The translations under genes and the position numbers were made by a program. From Tessaracoccus sp. (GTDB lineage: Bacteria > Actinomycetota > Actinomycetes > Propionibacteriales > Propionibacteriaceae): a stretch of 64,000 nucleotides of DNA. This document shows positions 56,879-64,000 of the stretch, piece after piece. Under the pieces are notes generated by a model. The model was not told where the DNA came from. It saw nothing but the letters and a program-made list of their open reading frames with translations, and made no database searches. The stretch's first letter is position 1, and every line of letters begins with the position of its first letter. Location of the stretch: assembly GCF_016714275.1 (NCBI RefSeq), contig NZ_JADJNP010000002.1, positions 868,001 through 932,000 of the forward strand. Direction: 5' to 3'.

Positions 56879-57513
56879 CAGACGCCCAGCCGCATCTGCC
56901 GCGCGCCGATGGCCTCGAGGAGGCTCGGCTCGTGGCTGGCCAGCACGATCGCAAGGCCGCCGTCGATCTCCTGCTTCAGCCGACGGCCGAGCCACTCGAC
57001 GCCCTCGACGTCGAGGCGCTGCTCGGGCTCGTCCAGCACCAGCAGCGAGCGAGGTCGCACGAACGCCGTCGCAAGGGCGAGGCGCCGGCGCTGGCCGGAG
57101 GAAAGGGTCGAGGGCAGCTGGCCGGCCTGCGGCACGAGCTGCACCTCCTCGAGCACCTCGTCGACCAGCGCATCCGGGTCGACGAGCCCGTGCGCGCGGG
57201 CAAGCAGGTCGAGATGCTCCACCACCGAGAGATCGGGGAAGAAGTCGAGGTCGTCGATGACCGTGGCCACGTCGCGGCGGATGTTGGGATTGGTCTCGCT
57301 GACCTTCACTCCCTTGACGGTGACGCTGCCCTCGTCCGGCCGGTCGGCGCCGACGAGGCACCGCAGCACGGTCGACTTGCCCGCGCCGTTGCGCCCGGTC
57401 AGAGCGACGGCCTCTCCCGCGTGGACCTTCATGGAGAAGCCCTCCACGATGGTCACGGGCCCATAGCCCTTCTTGAGGTTGTCCACCTGGAGCACGACGT
57501 CTTTCTTAGCCAC
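56878..57513 (-). CDS. ABC transporter ATP-binding protein
   Basis: A 211-residue ABC ATPase. Walker A GRNGAGKSTVLRCL, signature LSSGQRRRLALATAFVRP and Walker B SLLVLDEPEQRLD are complete, and SHEPSLLE carries the switch histidine. It starts 60 bp from the divergent menG promoter and overlaps the DUF6297-like permease gene. It is of the short drug/peptide-export (CcmA-like) type. Confidence 0.93.
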   Translation of the reverse strand: MAKKDVVLQVDNLKKGYGPVTIVEGFSMKVHAGEAVALTGRNGAGKSTVLRCLVGADRPDEGSVTVKGVKVSETNPNIRRDVATVIDDLDFFPDLSVVEHLDLLARAHGLVDPDALVDEVLEEVQLVPQAGQLPSTLSSGQRRRLALATAFVRPRSLLVLDEPEQRLDVEGVEWLGRRLKQEIDGGLAIVLASHEPSLLEAIGARQMRLGV

Positions 57514-57583
57514 GGCGCCATTGTCCCCTATCGCCGAAGCACTGACGATCTGACTCGCCCCCCAGGCTGTCGGTGGTTCCTAC

Positions 57584-57589
57584 TAGGCT
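57584..57589 (+). promoter_or_regulatory. -10 element TAGGCT, leaderless promoter of menG
   Basis: TAGGCT, then 7 bases (GGCCCGC), then the menG ATG at 57597. Identical in layout to the promoter at 17646. It excludes the in-frame GTG at 57573 as start, since that lies upstream of the promoter element. Confidence 0.5.
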
Positions 57590-57596
57590 GGCCCGC

Positions 57597-58298
57597 ATGC
57601 AAAACCAGCAACGTGCCGGGTTGGACAAGCAGCGCGCGGATGTCGCGGCGATGTTCGACGGCGTGGCCAAGCGCTACGACCTGTTCAACACCGTCCTCAG
57701 CCTCGGCCAGGTGCACCGCTGGCGGCGCGCGACGGTGGCCGCCGTCGCGCCGCGTCCCGGTCAGCGCATCCTCGATCTCGCGGCAGGCACGGGCACGTCG
57801 GCGGCGGCGCTCGCGGAGCACGGCGCGTTCGTGGTGGCGAGCGACATCTCGTTGGGGATGCTGCAGCAGGGCCGGATCCAGCAGCCCGGTATCGACTTCG
57901 TGGCCGGCGACGCGCTCGCGCTCCCCTTCCCCGACGACACCTTCGACGCGGTGACCATCTCGTACGGCCTGCGCAACGTCGAGGACACCGGTGCGGCGCT
58001 GACCGAGATGCTGCGGGTGACCCGGCCGGGCGGGCGCGTGGTGATCGCGGAGTTCTCGACACCCACCTGGGGCCCGTTCCGCCACATCTACAACAACTAC
58101 CTGATGGCCGCGCTGCCGCGCATCGCGAAGCTGTCGAGCAACCCCGTCGCCTACGGCTACCTCGCCGAGTCGATCCTGGCGTGGCCGGATCAGCACGGCC
58201 TCGCCGATCTCATGGGCGCGTGCGGCTGGGCCGACGTCGAGTGGCAGGACCACGCCGGCGGCATCGTCGCCGTCCATCGGGGCTGGAAGGCCGAATGA
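57597..58298 (+). CDS. menG: Demethylmenaquinone methyltransferase
   Basis: MenG/UbiE, 233 residues, uses S-adenosylmethionine to methylate demethylmenaquinone, the last step of menaquinone synthesis. VAAMFDGVAKRYDLFNTVLSLGQVHRWRR is the family's N-terminal signature, LDLAAGTGTSAAAL the SAM site, ISYGLRNVEDTGAALTEMLRVTRPGGRVVIAEFSTP the second signature, and YGYLAESI a conserved C-terminal piece. It overlaps the next gene by 4 bp. With menF and the polyprenyl synthase in the same region it completes a dispersed menaquinone set around the nuo operon. Confidence 0.95.
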   Translation: MQNQQRAGLDKQRADVAAMFDGVAKRYDLFNTVLSLGQVHRWRRATVAAVAPRPGQRILDLAAGTGTSAAALAEHGAFVVASDISLGMLQQGRIQQPGIDFVAGDALALPFPDDTFDAVTISYGLRNVEDTGAALTEMLRVTRPGGRVVIAEFSTPTWGPFRHIYNNYLMAALPRIAKLSSNPVAYGYLAESILAWPDQHGLADLMGACGWADVEWQDHAGGIVAVHRGWKAE

Positions 58299-59995
58299 AC
58301 CAGTTCGTGTTGGATGCCTACGCCGCGCGTAGCTGCCCGGTGAAGACCTTCAACGCGTTCGACCCGACCCTCGGAAAGCCGGACCAGCCGCTGGACGAGT
58401 CGCTGCGCGAGTCTTTCCAGGGCGGGTCGGACTTCCGGCAGGGAGTCCTCGACCGGATCGCGAAGACACCCGGGGCCGTCGACCTGCGCGGCCAGCACGA
58501 GGCGGGCCTCACCTGGGAGGAGCGGGAGGCCGCGTGCCTTGCGGAGATGGGTGCGGGCGCGCCCGTCATCCTCGGGGGCGTGCTGCCGCTGGACCTCGAT
58601 GGGCATCGCAGCGGCCGGCCCGACGCGCTGGTCCGCGGCGACGACACCGCGTCGGGCGCGCCGGGCTACTGGCCGCTGAAGGTCAAGCCGTACCGCGTCC
58701 GGGAGAAGCAGTCGGGCAGCACCTCCCTGCGGACCTCGCGGCTCGCGGCCATCGGCGACCTCGCGCCGCTACCGGACCTCCGCTACCGCGTCTTCCGCGA
58801 GGGAACGCTGCTGGAGCTGGCCCATCATTGGCGGCTGCTCGAGTCGTGCGGGTTCGCGGCGGGCGCGCCGGTGGCCGCCGTGGTCGGCGACGACCGCAGC
58901 CCGGGCGGCGAACCGACGGCCACGTGGGTCGACCTCTCGTACAAGTTCATCCGCACGTTCTCCCGCACCGCGGGCCACAAGCTCCGTTCGCCGCTCGAAC
59001 GCTACGACCACGAGCACCGATTCCGCGTGCATGTGGCCGAGCAGGCCGCCGCCCGCACCGGCGTCGACGACCCTGAGCCGGCCGTGCGTCCGATCCGTGT
59101 CAAGGAGTGCGAGTGGTGCGCCTGGTGGGAGGTATGCCGCACGCAGATCGACGACGACGACCTCTCCCTGCGGATCTCCAAGGCGCCGCTCGACGTCCGC
59201 GAGCTGCAGACGCTGCTCTCGTTGGGCATCAAGACCGTCGCGGAGCTGGCCGAGGCCGACGTCGACGAGATCCTCCCCCGCTACCTGCCCGAGACCGGGC
59301 ACCGCGACCGGTCCGAGGATCGGCTGCGCCAGGCGGCGCGGCGGGCGCGGATGCTCGCGCACGGCGTCGACCTCGAACGCGTGAGCGTGGATCCCATCGC
59401 CGTCCCGCGGTCACCCGTCGAGGTCGACCTGGACATCGAGACGGCCGACGACGGCACCATCTACCTGTGGGGCGTGCTCGTCGGCGGTGAGTCCGACGGC
59501 GAGTTCCGTCATTTCAGCCGGTTCGAGCGGCTGAACCAGGCGGCGGAGATCGAGCTCGCCGTCGAGTTCGCCGACTGGCTGCTCGACCTGGCCGAGCGGC
59601 ACCCTGATCTCCGCGTCTACCACTACAGCGACTACGAGACGGTCCACCTGCGTCGGCTCGCCGCTCGCAGCGACCACCCGTCTCTCGTCGCGGCAAGCGT
59701 CCTGATCCGGGACCACTTTGTCGACCTCTTCGGGTATGTGCGCGACAACTTCGTCGGTGTGGACGGCCTGGGGCTGAAAATCGTCGCGTCGCGGGGCGTG
59801 GGATTCCACTGGCGCGACGAGGAGGCAGGCGGCCTGAATTCGCAATCGTGGTTCAACGAGGCCGTCTCCGGTTCCACCGACGCGGCCCGCGCCGCCGCCC
59901 GCGCGCGCGTGCTCGACTACAACGAGGACGATGTCCGCGCCACGCTCGCCGTCCGCCGCTGGCTCACCGCCCAGGACTCATCTGCCGGTCACTAG
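58295..59995 (+). CDS. TM0106-type RecB-like nuclease with RNase H-like domain
   Basis: A 566-residue putative nuclease. The N-terminal RecB/Cas4-like part has GRPDALVR and YWPLKVK (PD-(D/E)xK-like, with K for the catalytic Lys) and four cysteines arranged as in AddB/Cas4 iron-sulfur nucleases: C14 near the N-terminus and C272, C275, C281 in KECEWCAWWEVC. The C-terminal part is an RNase H-like (DnaQ/YprB) domain with D380 and E382 in VDLDIETADD, YHYSDYE, and the closing YNEDDVRA. A helix-hairpin-helix-like stretch (LLSLGIKTVAELAEADVD) links them. It overlaps menG by 4 bp. Its stop codon lies in the CTAG end of the adjacent MITE-like element. Confidence 0.85.
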   Translation: MNQFVLDAYAARSCPVKTFNAFDPTLGKPDQPLDESLRESFQGGSDFRQGVLDRIAKTPGAVDLRGQHEAGLTWEEREAACLAEMGAGAPVILGGVLPLDLDGHRSGRPDALVRGDDTASGAPGYWPLKVKPYRVREKQSGSTSLRTSRLAAIGDLAPLPDLRYRVFREGTLLELAHHWRLLESCGFAAGAPVAAVVGDDRSPGGEPTATWVDLSYKFIRTFSRTAGHKLRSPLERYDHEHRFRVHVAEQAAARTGVDDPEPAVRPIRVKECEWCAWWEVCRTQIDDDDLSLRISKAPLDVRELQTLLSLGIKTVAELAEADVDEILPRYLPETGHRDRSEDRLRQAARRARMLAHGVDLERVSVDPIAVPRSPVEVDLDIETADDGTIYLWGVLVGGESDGEFRHFSRFERLNQAAEIELAVEFADWLLDLAERHPDLRVYHYSDYETVHLRRLAARSDHPSLVAASVLIRDHFVDLFGYVRDNFVGVDGLGLKIVASRGVGFHWRDEEAGGLNSQSWFNEAVSGSTDAARAAARARVLDYNEDDVRATLAVRRWLTAQDSSAGH

Positions 59996-60157
59996 TGGCC
60001 TGTCGCCCCTCAGTCCTGGGCTCGCGACGCCGTGCGGGCACCATGCTTCGTTGTCGTCGATCGACGATGGCACCGCATCGCCTCACTCCTCCGCCTCGCC
60101 TGGCACTCCGCACACCGCCGCTCCCTATCCCAAGCCTTAGGAGCGACAGACCACTAG
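59992..60157. mobile_element. MITE-like element with 29-bp imperfect terminal inverted repeats
   Basis: CTAGTGGCCTGTCGCCCCT at 59992 is matched in inverse orientation by a copy ending at 60157 (about 23 of 29 positions). The 166-bp unit has no transposase or useful open frame. It begins within the stop codon of the nuclease gene and ends before the lacI-type operators. No clear target duplication was seen. Confidence 0.5.
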
Positions 60158-60185
60158 CGCTGTGCCCATTCCGGCGGTCTCGGCA

Positions 60186-60201
60186 TGCAAATATCTTTGC
60201 A
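60186..60201 (+). promoter_or_regulatory. LacI-type operator 1
   Basis: TGCAAATATCTTTGCA, extended by A and T to ATGCAAA...TTTGCAT. It is the most distant of three sites upstream of the LacI-family gene. Confidence 0.6.
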
Positions 60202-60260
60202 TTATCGAATCTATTGACTGGCCTCTTGCGGCTGTGTTTCGATGAACCCAACGCAAACCC

Positions 60261-60274
60261 GCAAATCGATTTGC
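60261..60274 (+). promoter_or_regulatory. LacI-type operator 2
   Basis: GCAAATCGATTTGC, a perfect palindrome with a central CG, the form bound by LacI/GalR-family dimers. The centre is 74 bp after site 1. Confidence 0.7.
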
Positions 60275-60290
60275 AATCGTATTGCCGGAA

Positions 60291-60306
60291 TGCAAATCGA
60301 TTTGTA
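60291..60306 (+). promoter_or_regulatory. LacI-type operator 3
   Basis: TGCAAATCGATTTGTA, one base short of a perfect palindrome. Its centre is 31 bp after site 2 and it lies 30 bp before the regulator start, so binding should block this operon's transcription. Confidence 0.7.
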
Positions 60307-60335
60307 TCCCTAGTCGGCAGCCAGAGGAGGCGTGA

Positions 60336-61334
60336 ATGGCCGGTTACCGCATCTCGGACGTCGCCGCAGCGGCAGGCGTCAGCACAACGACCGTCTCCCA
60401 CGCGCTCAGCGGTAGGCGCGCCGTCGCCGAGGAAACGAAGAAGCGCATCCACCAGGCGATCAAGGAGCTCAACTACCGGCCGAGCATCGCGGCGCAGAGC
60501 CTTCGCAGCAGGAAGAGCTATTCGGTCGCGCTGATCGTCTCCGATATCGCCAATCCCTACTACCCCTCGCTCGCCCGAGCCATTCACGACCGCCTCGACC
60601 CTGAGGGCTACGTCACGCTCATCTGCAACACCAATGGCGACGCGGCCACCGAGGAACGCTTCCTGCAGGACATGGTCGCCCGCGGCGTCGACGGGATGAT
60701 CATGACGGTGACCGCGCTCGGCAGCGCCCGGATCCGCGAGATCGTCGGTCCCGACCTGCCGATCATCGGCGGCGGGACCGACGCGTCGGACGTCGGCGCT
60801 GACCACGTCGGCAGCGACGACGCCCGGGGCATCCTGCATGCCGTCGAGTACCTCGCGGGCCGCGGCATTCGCGACATCGGGTTCGTAAGCGGCCCGGAAG
60901 GCGAGCTTCCCAGCGTCGTCCGGCTCGACTCCTTCCGTCGTGCGTGCGGGGAGACGGGGATCGAGGTGCGCGAGGAGTGGATCACGCATACCCCGTTCAC
61001 GCACGACGGGGGCATCGTCGGCGGTGGCACGCTGCTCGGCGCGCCCACCGGACGGCCCCGCGCGATCATGTGCGCCAACGACCTCATCGCGGTCGGCGTC
61101 GTCGAGGCCGCCCGCGCCGCAGGGCTCACGGTGCCGGACGACCTGTCGGTGATCGGCTTCGACGACATCGACCTCGCACGCCTCGTTTCGCCGAAGCTCA
61201 CCACCATCGAGAACCCGGCGGTGGCGACCGGGCTCGCCTGCGCCGAAGCCCTCATCCGCCGCATCGATGACCGCGCGGCGCCGCCGTTGCGCATCGACAT
61301 CCCTACCCGCCTCATCGTCCGCGGCACGGCTTAA
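60336..61334 (+). CDS. LacI/GalR-family transcriptional regulator
   Basis: A 332-residue repressor. The N-terminal helix-turn-helix is YRISDVAAAAGVSTTTVSHALSG followed by the hinge LNYRPSIAAQSLRSRKS; the rest is a periplasmic-binding-protein-like effector domain (ALIVSDIANPYYPSLARAI; FVSGPEGELPSVVR; ICANDLIAVGV-type MCANDLIAVGVVEAA; VIGFDDIDLARLVSP). AGAGGAGG precedes the ATG. It is probably autoregulated through the three upstream operators and controls the hydrolase and solute-binding-protein genes downstream. The inducer is unknown. Confidence 0.93.
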   Translation: MAGYRISDVAAAAGVSTTTVSHALSGRRAVAEETKKRIHQAIKELNYRPSIAAQSLRSRKSYSVALIVSDIANPYYPSLARAIHDRLDPEGYVTLICNTNGDAATEERFLQDMVARGVDGMIMTVTALGSARIREIVGPDLPIIGGGTDASDVGADHVGSDDARGILHAVEYLAGRGIRDIGFVSGPEGELPSVVRLDSFRRACGETGIEVREEWITHTPFTHDGGIVGGGTLLGAPTGRPRAIMCANDLIAVGVVEAARAAGLTVPDDLSVIGFDDIDLARLVSPKLTTIENPAVATGLACAEALIRRIDDRAAPPLRIDIPTRLIVRGTA

Positions 61335-61407
61335 GCCGCACTCCGCCCGCAAGCACCCGCTCGCGGCCTCCCTCACGACACCCGTCGCACATCCGCAAGG
61401 AGCACCC

Positions 61408-62766
61408 ATGACGCTTCCCCCACGCCTCGAACTGGCCGAGGCCTACCAAAACAGCCGTTTCGACGCCCTCCGCCCTGCCGACCTGGTGGCCGACGAGATC
61501 CAGCAGCTCCGCGAGACCGGCCACGATGTCGAGGGGTTCGTCCGCTCCGCGAACGACACCGACCCGGGCGACCGCGGAGCCCTCCTCACCCTCGTCGACG
61601 AGATGGCCGGCGCAGCCCGGACGAAGAGCTGGGAATACGAGGAGCCCGACGCCCTGGAGGACATCCTCGCGTCCGCGGGCGACCCGGCACCGGCTGAGCA
61701 GGTGAGCGAGGCCGTCGTCGCCGACGGCATCCGAGCCGCCTGGTACGGGCGCATCGCCGGCTGCAACCTAGGCAAGCCGATCGAGTTCGGCTGGACGTGG
61801 ACGCCGGAACGCATCCGGGAGTACCTCGAGCTCGCGGACGCCTACCCGCTCGCCGACTACGTGCCCCGGCTCGACCCCATGCCCGACGGGTTCGAGCTGG
61901 TCGACAACTGGCCGGAGACCACCCGCGGCAACGTGGCCGGGTCGGCCCGCGACGACGACATCGACTACACCATCCTCGGCCTGCACCTGCTGGAGCGGCA
62001 CGGGCCTGCTCTTGCAACCGACGACGTCGCCCGCGCCTGGACGACGCTCTTCCCGCTCGAGCAGGTCTACACCGCGGAGCGCGCCGCCTACATCAACATC
62101 GTCGATGGTTTCCGCGCCCCGGAGACGGCCCGCCGCCGCAATCCCTACCGCGAGTGGATCGGCGCCCAGATCCGCGCCGACATCTTCGGCTACGTGCACC
62201 CAGGCGACGTCGTGTCGGCCGCACGTCTCGCCTACCGTGACGCGGCGCTCTCGCATACGGGCAACGGCATCTACGGCGAGATGTGGGCCGCCGCGCTGGT
62301 CGCGGGCGCTTTCACCGCATCGACGGCGCGGGAGGCCGTCGACCTGTCGCTCACCGTCGTCCCCCGCCGATCCCGCCTCGCGGATGCCGTCACCTTCGTG
62401 ACCGAGCTGCGCGACGCGGGCGTCTCCTGGCAGGCGGCCGTCTCTGAGATCCGGGAGCAGTTCGCCGTCTACTCGTGGGTGCACACCATCAACAACGCCG
62501 CTGCCGTCGTCGCCGCCCTGTTGTGGGGCGAGGACGACTGGACGACGGCGACCACCCGCGTCGTCATGACCGGGTGGGACACAGATTCCAACGGCGCGAC
62601 CGTCGGCTCCGTCGCCGCGATCCTCGCCGGCTCCCCGGGCCTTCCCGCCCGGTTCATCGATCCCCTGCAGGACCGGACCCGATCTGCCCTCTTCGGATTC
62701 GACAACTCCTCCATCTCCGATCTGGCGGCCCGGACCATCCGCGTCGCCTCCGACTTCAACCGCTAA
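61408..62766 (+). CDS. ADP-ribosylglycohydrolase (ARH/DraG) family protein
   Basis: A 452-residue enzyme of the ARH fold, whose members remove ADP-ribose or related ribosyl groups with two Mg2+ ions. The metal ligands are recognisable: the acidic run D182-D186 in ARDDDIDYT and D391/D393 in GWDTDSNGATVGS; IAGCNLGKPIEFGW corresponds to the family's first loop. An N-terminal extension of about 100 residues precedes the ARH domain, longer than DraG. AAGGAG lies 7 bases before the ATG. Its place between a LacI regulator and a sugar-type binding protein suggests a role in breaking down an imported ribosyl compound rather than in protein modification; this is inference. Confidence 0.88.
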   Translation: MTLPPRLELAEAYQNSRFDALRPADLVADEIQQLRETGHDVEGFVRSANDTDPGDRGALLTLVDEMAGAARTKSWEYEEPDALEDILASAGDPAPAEQVSEAVVADGIRAAWYGRIAGCNLGKPIEFGWTWTPERIREYLELADAYPLADYVPRLDPMPDGFELVDNWPETTRGNVAGSARDDDIDYTILGLHLLERHGPALATDDVARAWTTLFPLEQVYTAERAAYINIVDGFRAPETARRRNPYREWIGAQIRADIFGYVHPGDVVSAARLAYRDAALSHTGNGIYGEMWAAALVAGAFTASTAREAVDLSLTVVPRRSRLADAVTFVTELRDAGVSWQAAVSEIREQFAVYSWVHTINNAAAVVAALLWGEDDWTTATTRVVMTGWDTDSNGATVGSVAAILAGSPGLPARFIDPLQDRTRSALFGFDNSSISDLAARTIRVASDFNR

Positions 62767-62793
62767 CCGCCACCACTTCATAGGAGAACTCAC

Positions 62794-64000
62794 ATGGCAT
62801 TCACACGTCGCGGCTTCCTCGCCGCAACCGGATCCACCAGCCTCGTCGCCGCGCTCAGCGCGTGCTCCGGATCGCCCTCCCCCGGGTCTTCCGGCACGGC
62901 GGCGGCCAAGGAGATCGTCTTCTGGAACAACCTGCCCGACGAGCAGCAGCTGAAGTACTTCACCGCGCACTTCGTCGACGCGTATCCCGGTAGCGCGAAG
63001 GTCGTCTTCACCCAGAAGCCGAACCTGGACCGGCTCACTCAGACCTCGCTTGCGGCCGGCAGCGGCCCGGACATCATCGTGACCCCCGGCCCCTCGACAG
63101 CCGTCTCCGAGTTCAACAAGGCCGGCTTCCTCGCCGACCTGACCCCCTACGAGGAGTTGTTCGGCTGGGACGACGCCTTCGCCAGCTGGGCGCTGGACAC
63201 GTCCCGCGTCGACGGCAAGCTGGTCACCGTCCCCACCGCCTACGAGACGATGGTTTTCTTCTACAACCCCGGCACGCTGGATGCGGCAGGCCTGAAGGTT
63301 CCGACGACGAAGGATGAGTTCGAGGCCTTCTGCACCGACCTCAAGGGTGCGGGCAAGATCCCGGTCGCGGCGGGCAACGCGGACTGGAAGGGCGCGAACG
63401 AGTGGTACGTCGGCCACGCCTTCAACCATGGCGCCGGGCCCGAGGCGGTGTACTCCGCGCTCACGGGCGAGACTCCGTTCACCGACGCGGCGTTCGTCGA
63501 CGCGATCACGCGGATGGCAGGCTACTTCGCGAACGGCTGGTTCGGCGGCAGTGTCGAGAGCTACTTCACCACCACCTTCCCGATGGCTTACGGCCAGCTG
63601 GCCGACGGCACCGCCGGGGGCATGATGTCAGGCACGTGGGACTTCGCGAATCTCGCCCCGTACTTCGGCGAGGCGGCGAGCAACGAGGCGACGTGGGACT
63701 TCGCGCAGATCCCCGCGTTGGGCGACAACACGCCGTCGGACATCTGGGACCTGGCCATCGGGCAGTCGCTCGGCATCAACGCGAAGGCGAGCGACCTCGA
63801 CGCGACGGCCGAGTACCTGAACTGGCTGACGACCGACGTCGACACCATCATCGCCGCCGTGGAGGCCGTCAACTTCCAGCCGAGCCCAATCCATATCGAG
63901 GCCTCCGACTTCAGCGCAGCTGCCGACGAGCGCACGGTACGGCTGTACTCGTCGATGTCCCAGGCGACTACCATCGGGTACACCACCTGGACGTTCTTCC
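62794..64000 (+). CDS. ABC transporter solute-binding lipoprotein, sugar type (3' end outside window)
   Basis: The first 402 codons of an extracellular solute-binding protein (cluster 1 / MalE-like). A twin-arginine-like start (TRRGFLAATG) and a lipobox LSAC with C24 mark it as an exported lipoprotein. The mature part shows EIVFWNNLPDEQQLKYF, SGPDIIVTP, VPTAYETMVFFYNPGTLDAAGL and PTTKDEFEAF, all usual in carbohydrate-binding proteins. TAGGAGAA provides the ribosome binding site. It begins 27 bp after the ARH-type gene, so it belongs to the LacI-controlled operon, and permease genes probably follow outside the window. Confidence 0.92.
   Translation, partial: MAFTRRGFLAATGSTSLVAALSACSGSPSPGSSGTAAAKEIVFWNNLPDEQQLKYFTAHFVDAYPGSAKVVFTQKPNLDRLTQTSLAAGSGPDIIVTPGPSTAVSEFNKAGFLADLTPYEELFGWDDAFASWALDTSRVDGKLVTVPTAYETMVFFYNPGTLDAAGLKVPTTKDEFEAFCTDLKGAGKIPVAAGNADWKGANEWYVGHAFNHGAGPEAVYSALTGETPFTDAAFVDAITRMAGYFANGWFGGSVESYFTTTFPMAYGQLADGTAGGMMSGTWDFANLAPYFGEAASNEATWDFAQIPALGDNTPSDIWDLAIGQSLGINAKASDLDATAEYLNWLTTDVDTIIAAVEAVNFQPSPIHIEASDFSAAADERTVRLYSSMSQATTIGYTTWTFF

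Overview
The window is a high-GC actinobacterial chromosome segment. A complete menaquinone-type complex I operon, menaquinone biosynthesis genes (MenF, MenG, MenJ-like, polyprenyl synthase), KorAB, an MptB-type GT-C mannosyltransferase and leaderless promoters all fit Actinobacteria. My best guess is a Propionibacteriaceae (Tessaracoccus-like) genome, inferred from gene content and codon use rather than from any search. No rRNA or tRNA gene was recognised.

Layout. 1-1.4 kb: the end of a two-component system. 1.6-4.4 kb: a GT-C mannosyltransferase behind an orphan three-gene NuoB/NuoC/NuoI-like set. 4.4-13.4 kb: a SWIM/SNF2 helicase, a penicillin-acylase-family hydrolase and korAB. 13.4-15 kb: a scarred accessory patch with an AbiEi/DUF559-type gene framed by two copies of a 42-bp palindrome, followed by a truncated RibD-type reductase. 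15-20 kb: a DUF1345 membrane protein overlapping a SulP transporter tail to tail, an M13 peptidase and a VOC protein. 20.2-21.8 kb: a toxin-antitoxin patch (HipB-like gene, broken hipA, RNA-ligase fragment, intact VapBC). 21.8-30 kb: a secreted anchored protein, then a tightly overlapping six-gene operon (three glycosyltransferases, an ABC exporter, two APH-type kinases).

31-48.7 kb is one long minus-strand transcription unit: menJ-like reductase, nuoA to nuoN, polyprenyl diphosphate synthase and a membrane protein. menF (49 kb) and menG (57.6 kb) lie nearby, so the region both makes the menaquinone and builds the enzyme that reduces it. Between menF and the next gene is a gene-free tract of about 20-bp degenerate repeats that switches orientation at its centre. 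50.8-53.6 kb carries a frameshifted surface protein (degenerate M23 domain, four 100-residue repeats, Ig-like repeats). After an 800-bp gene-free tract rich in inverted repeats come a membrane-anchored hypothetical protein, a DUF6297 permease with its ATPase, menG, and a RecB-like/RNase H nuclease whose stop codon sits in the end of a MITE-like element.

60-64 kb starts a sugar-type catabolic operon: a LacI regulator with three phased operators, an ADP-ribosylglycohydrolase-family enzyme and a lipoprotein solute-binding protein that runs off the window.

The most unusual items are the inverted 20-bp array, the palindrome-framed AbiEi/DUF559 gene, the orphan NuoBCI trio and the six-gene glycan operon.
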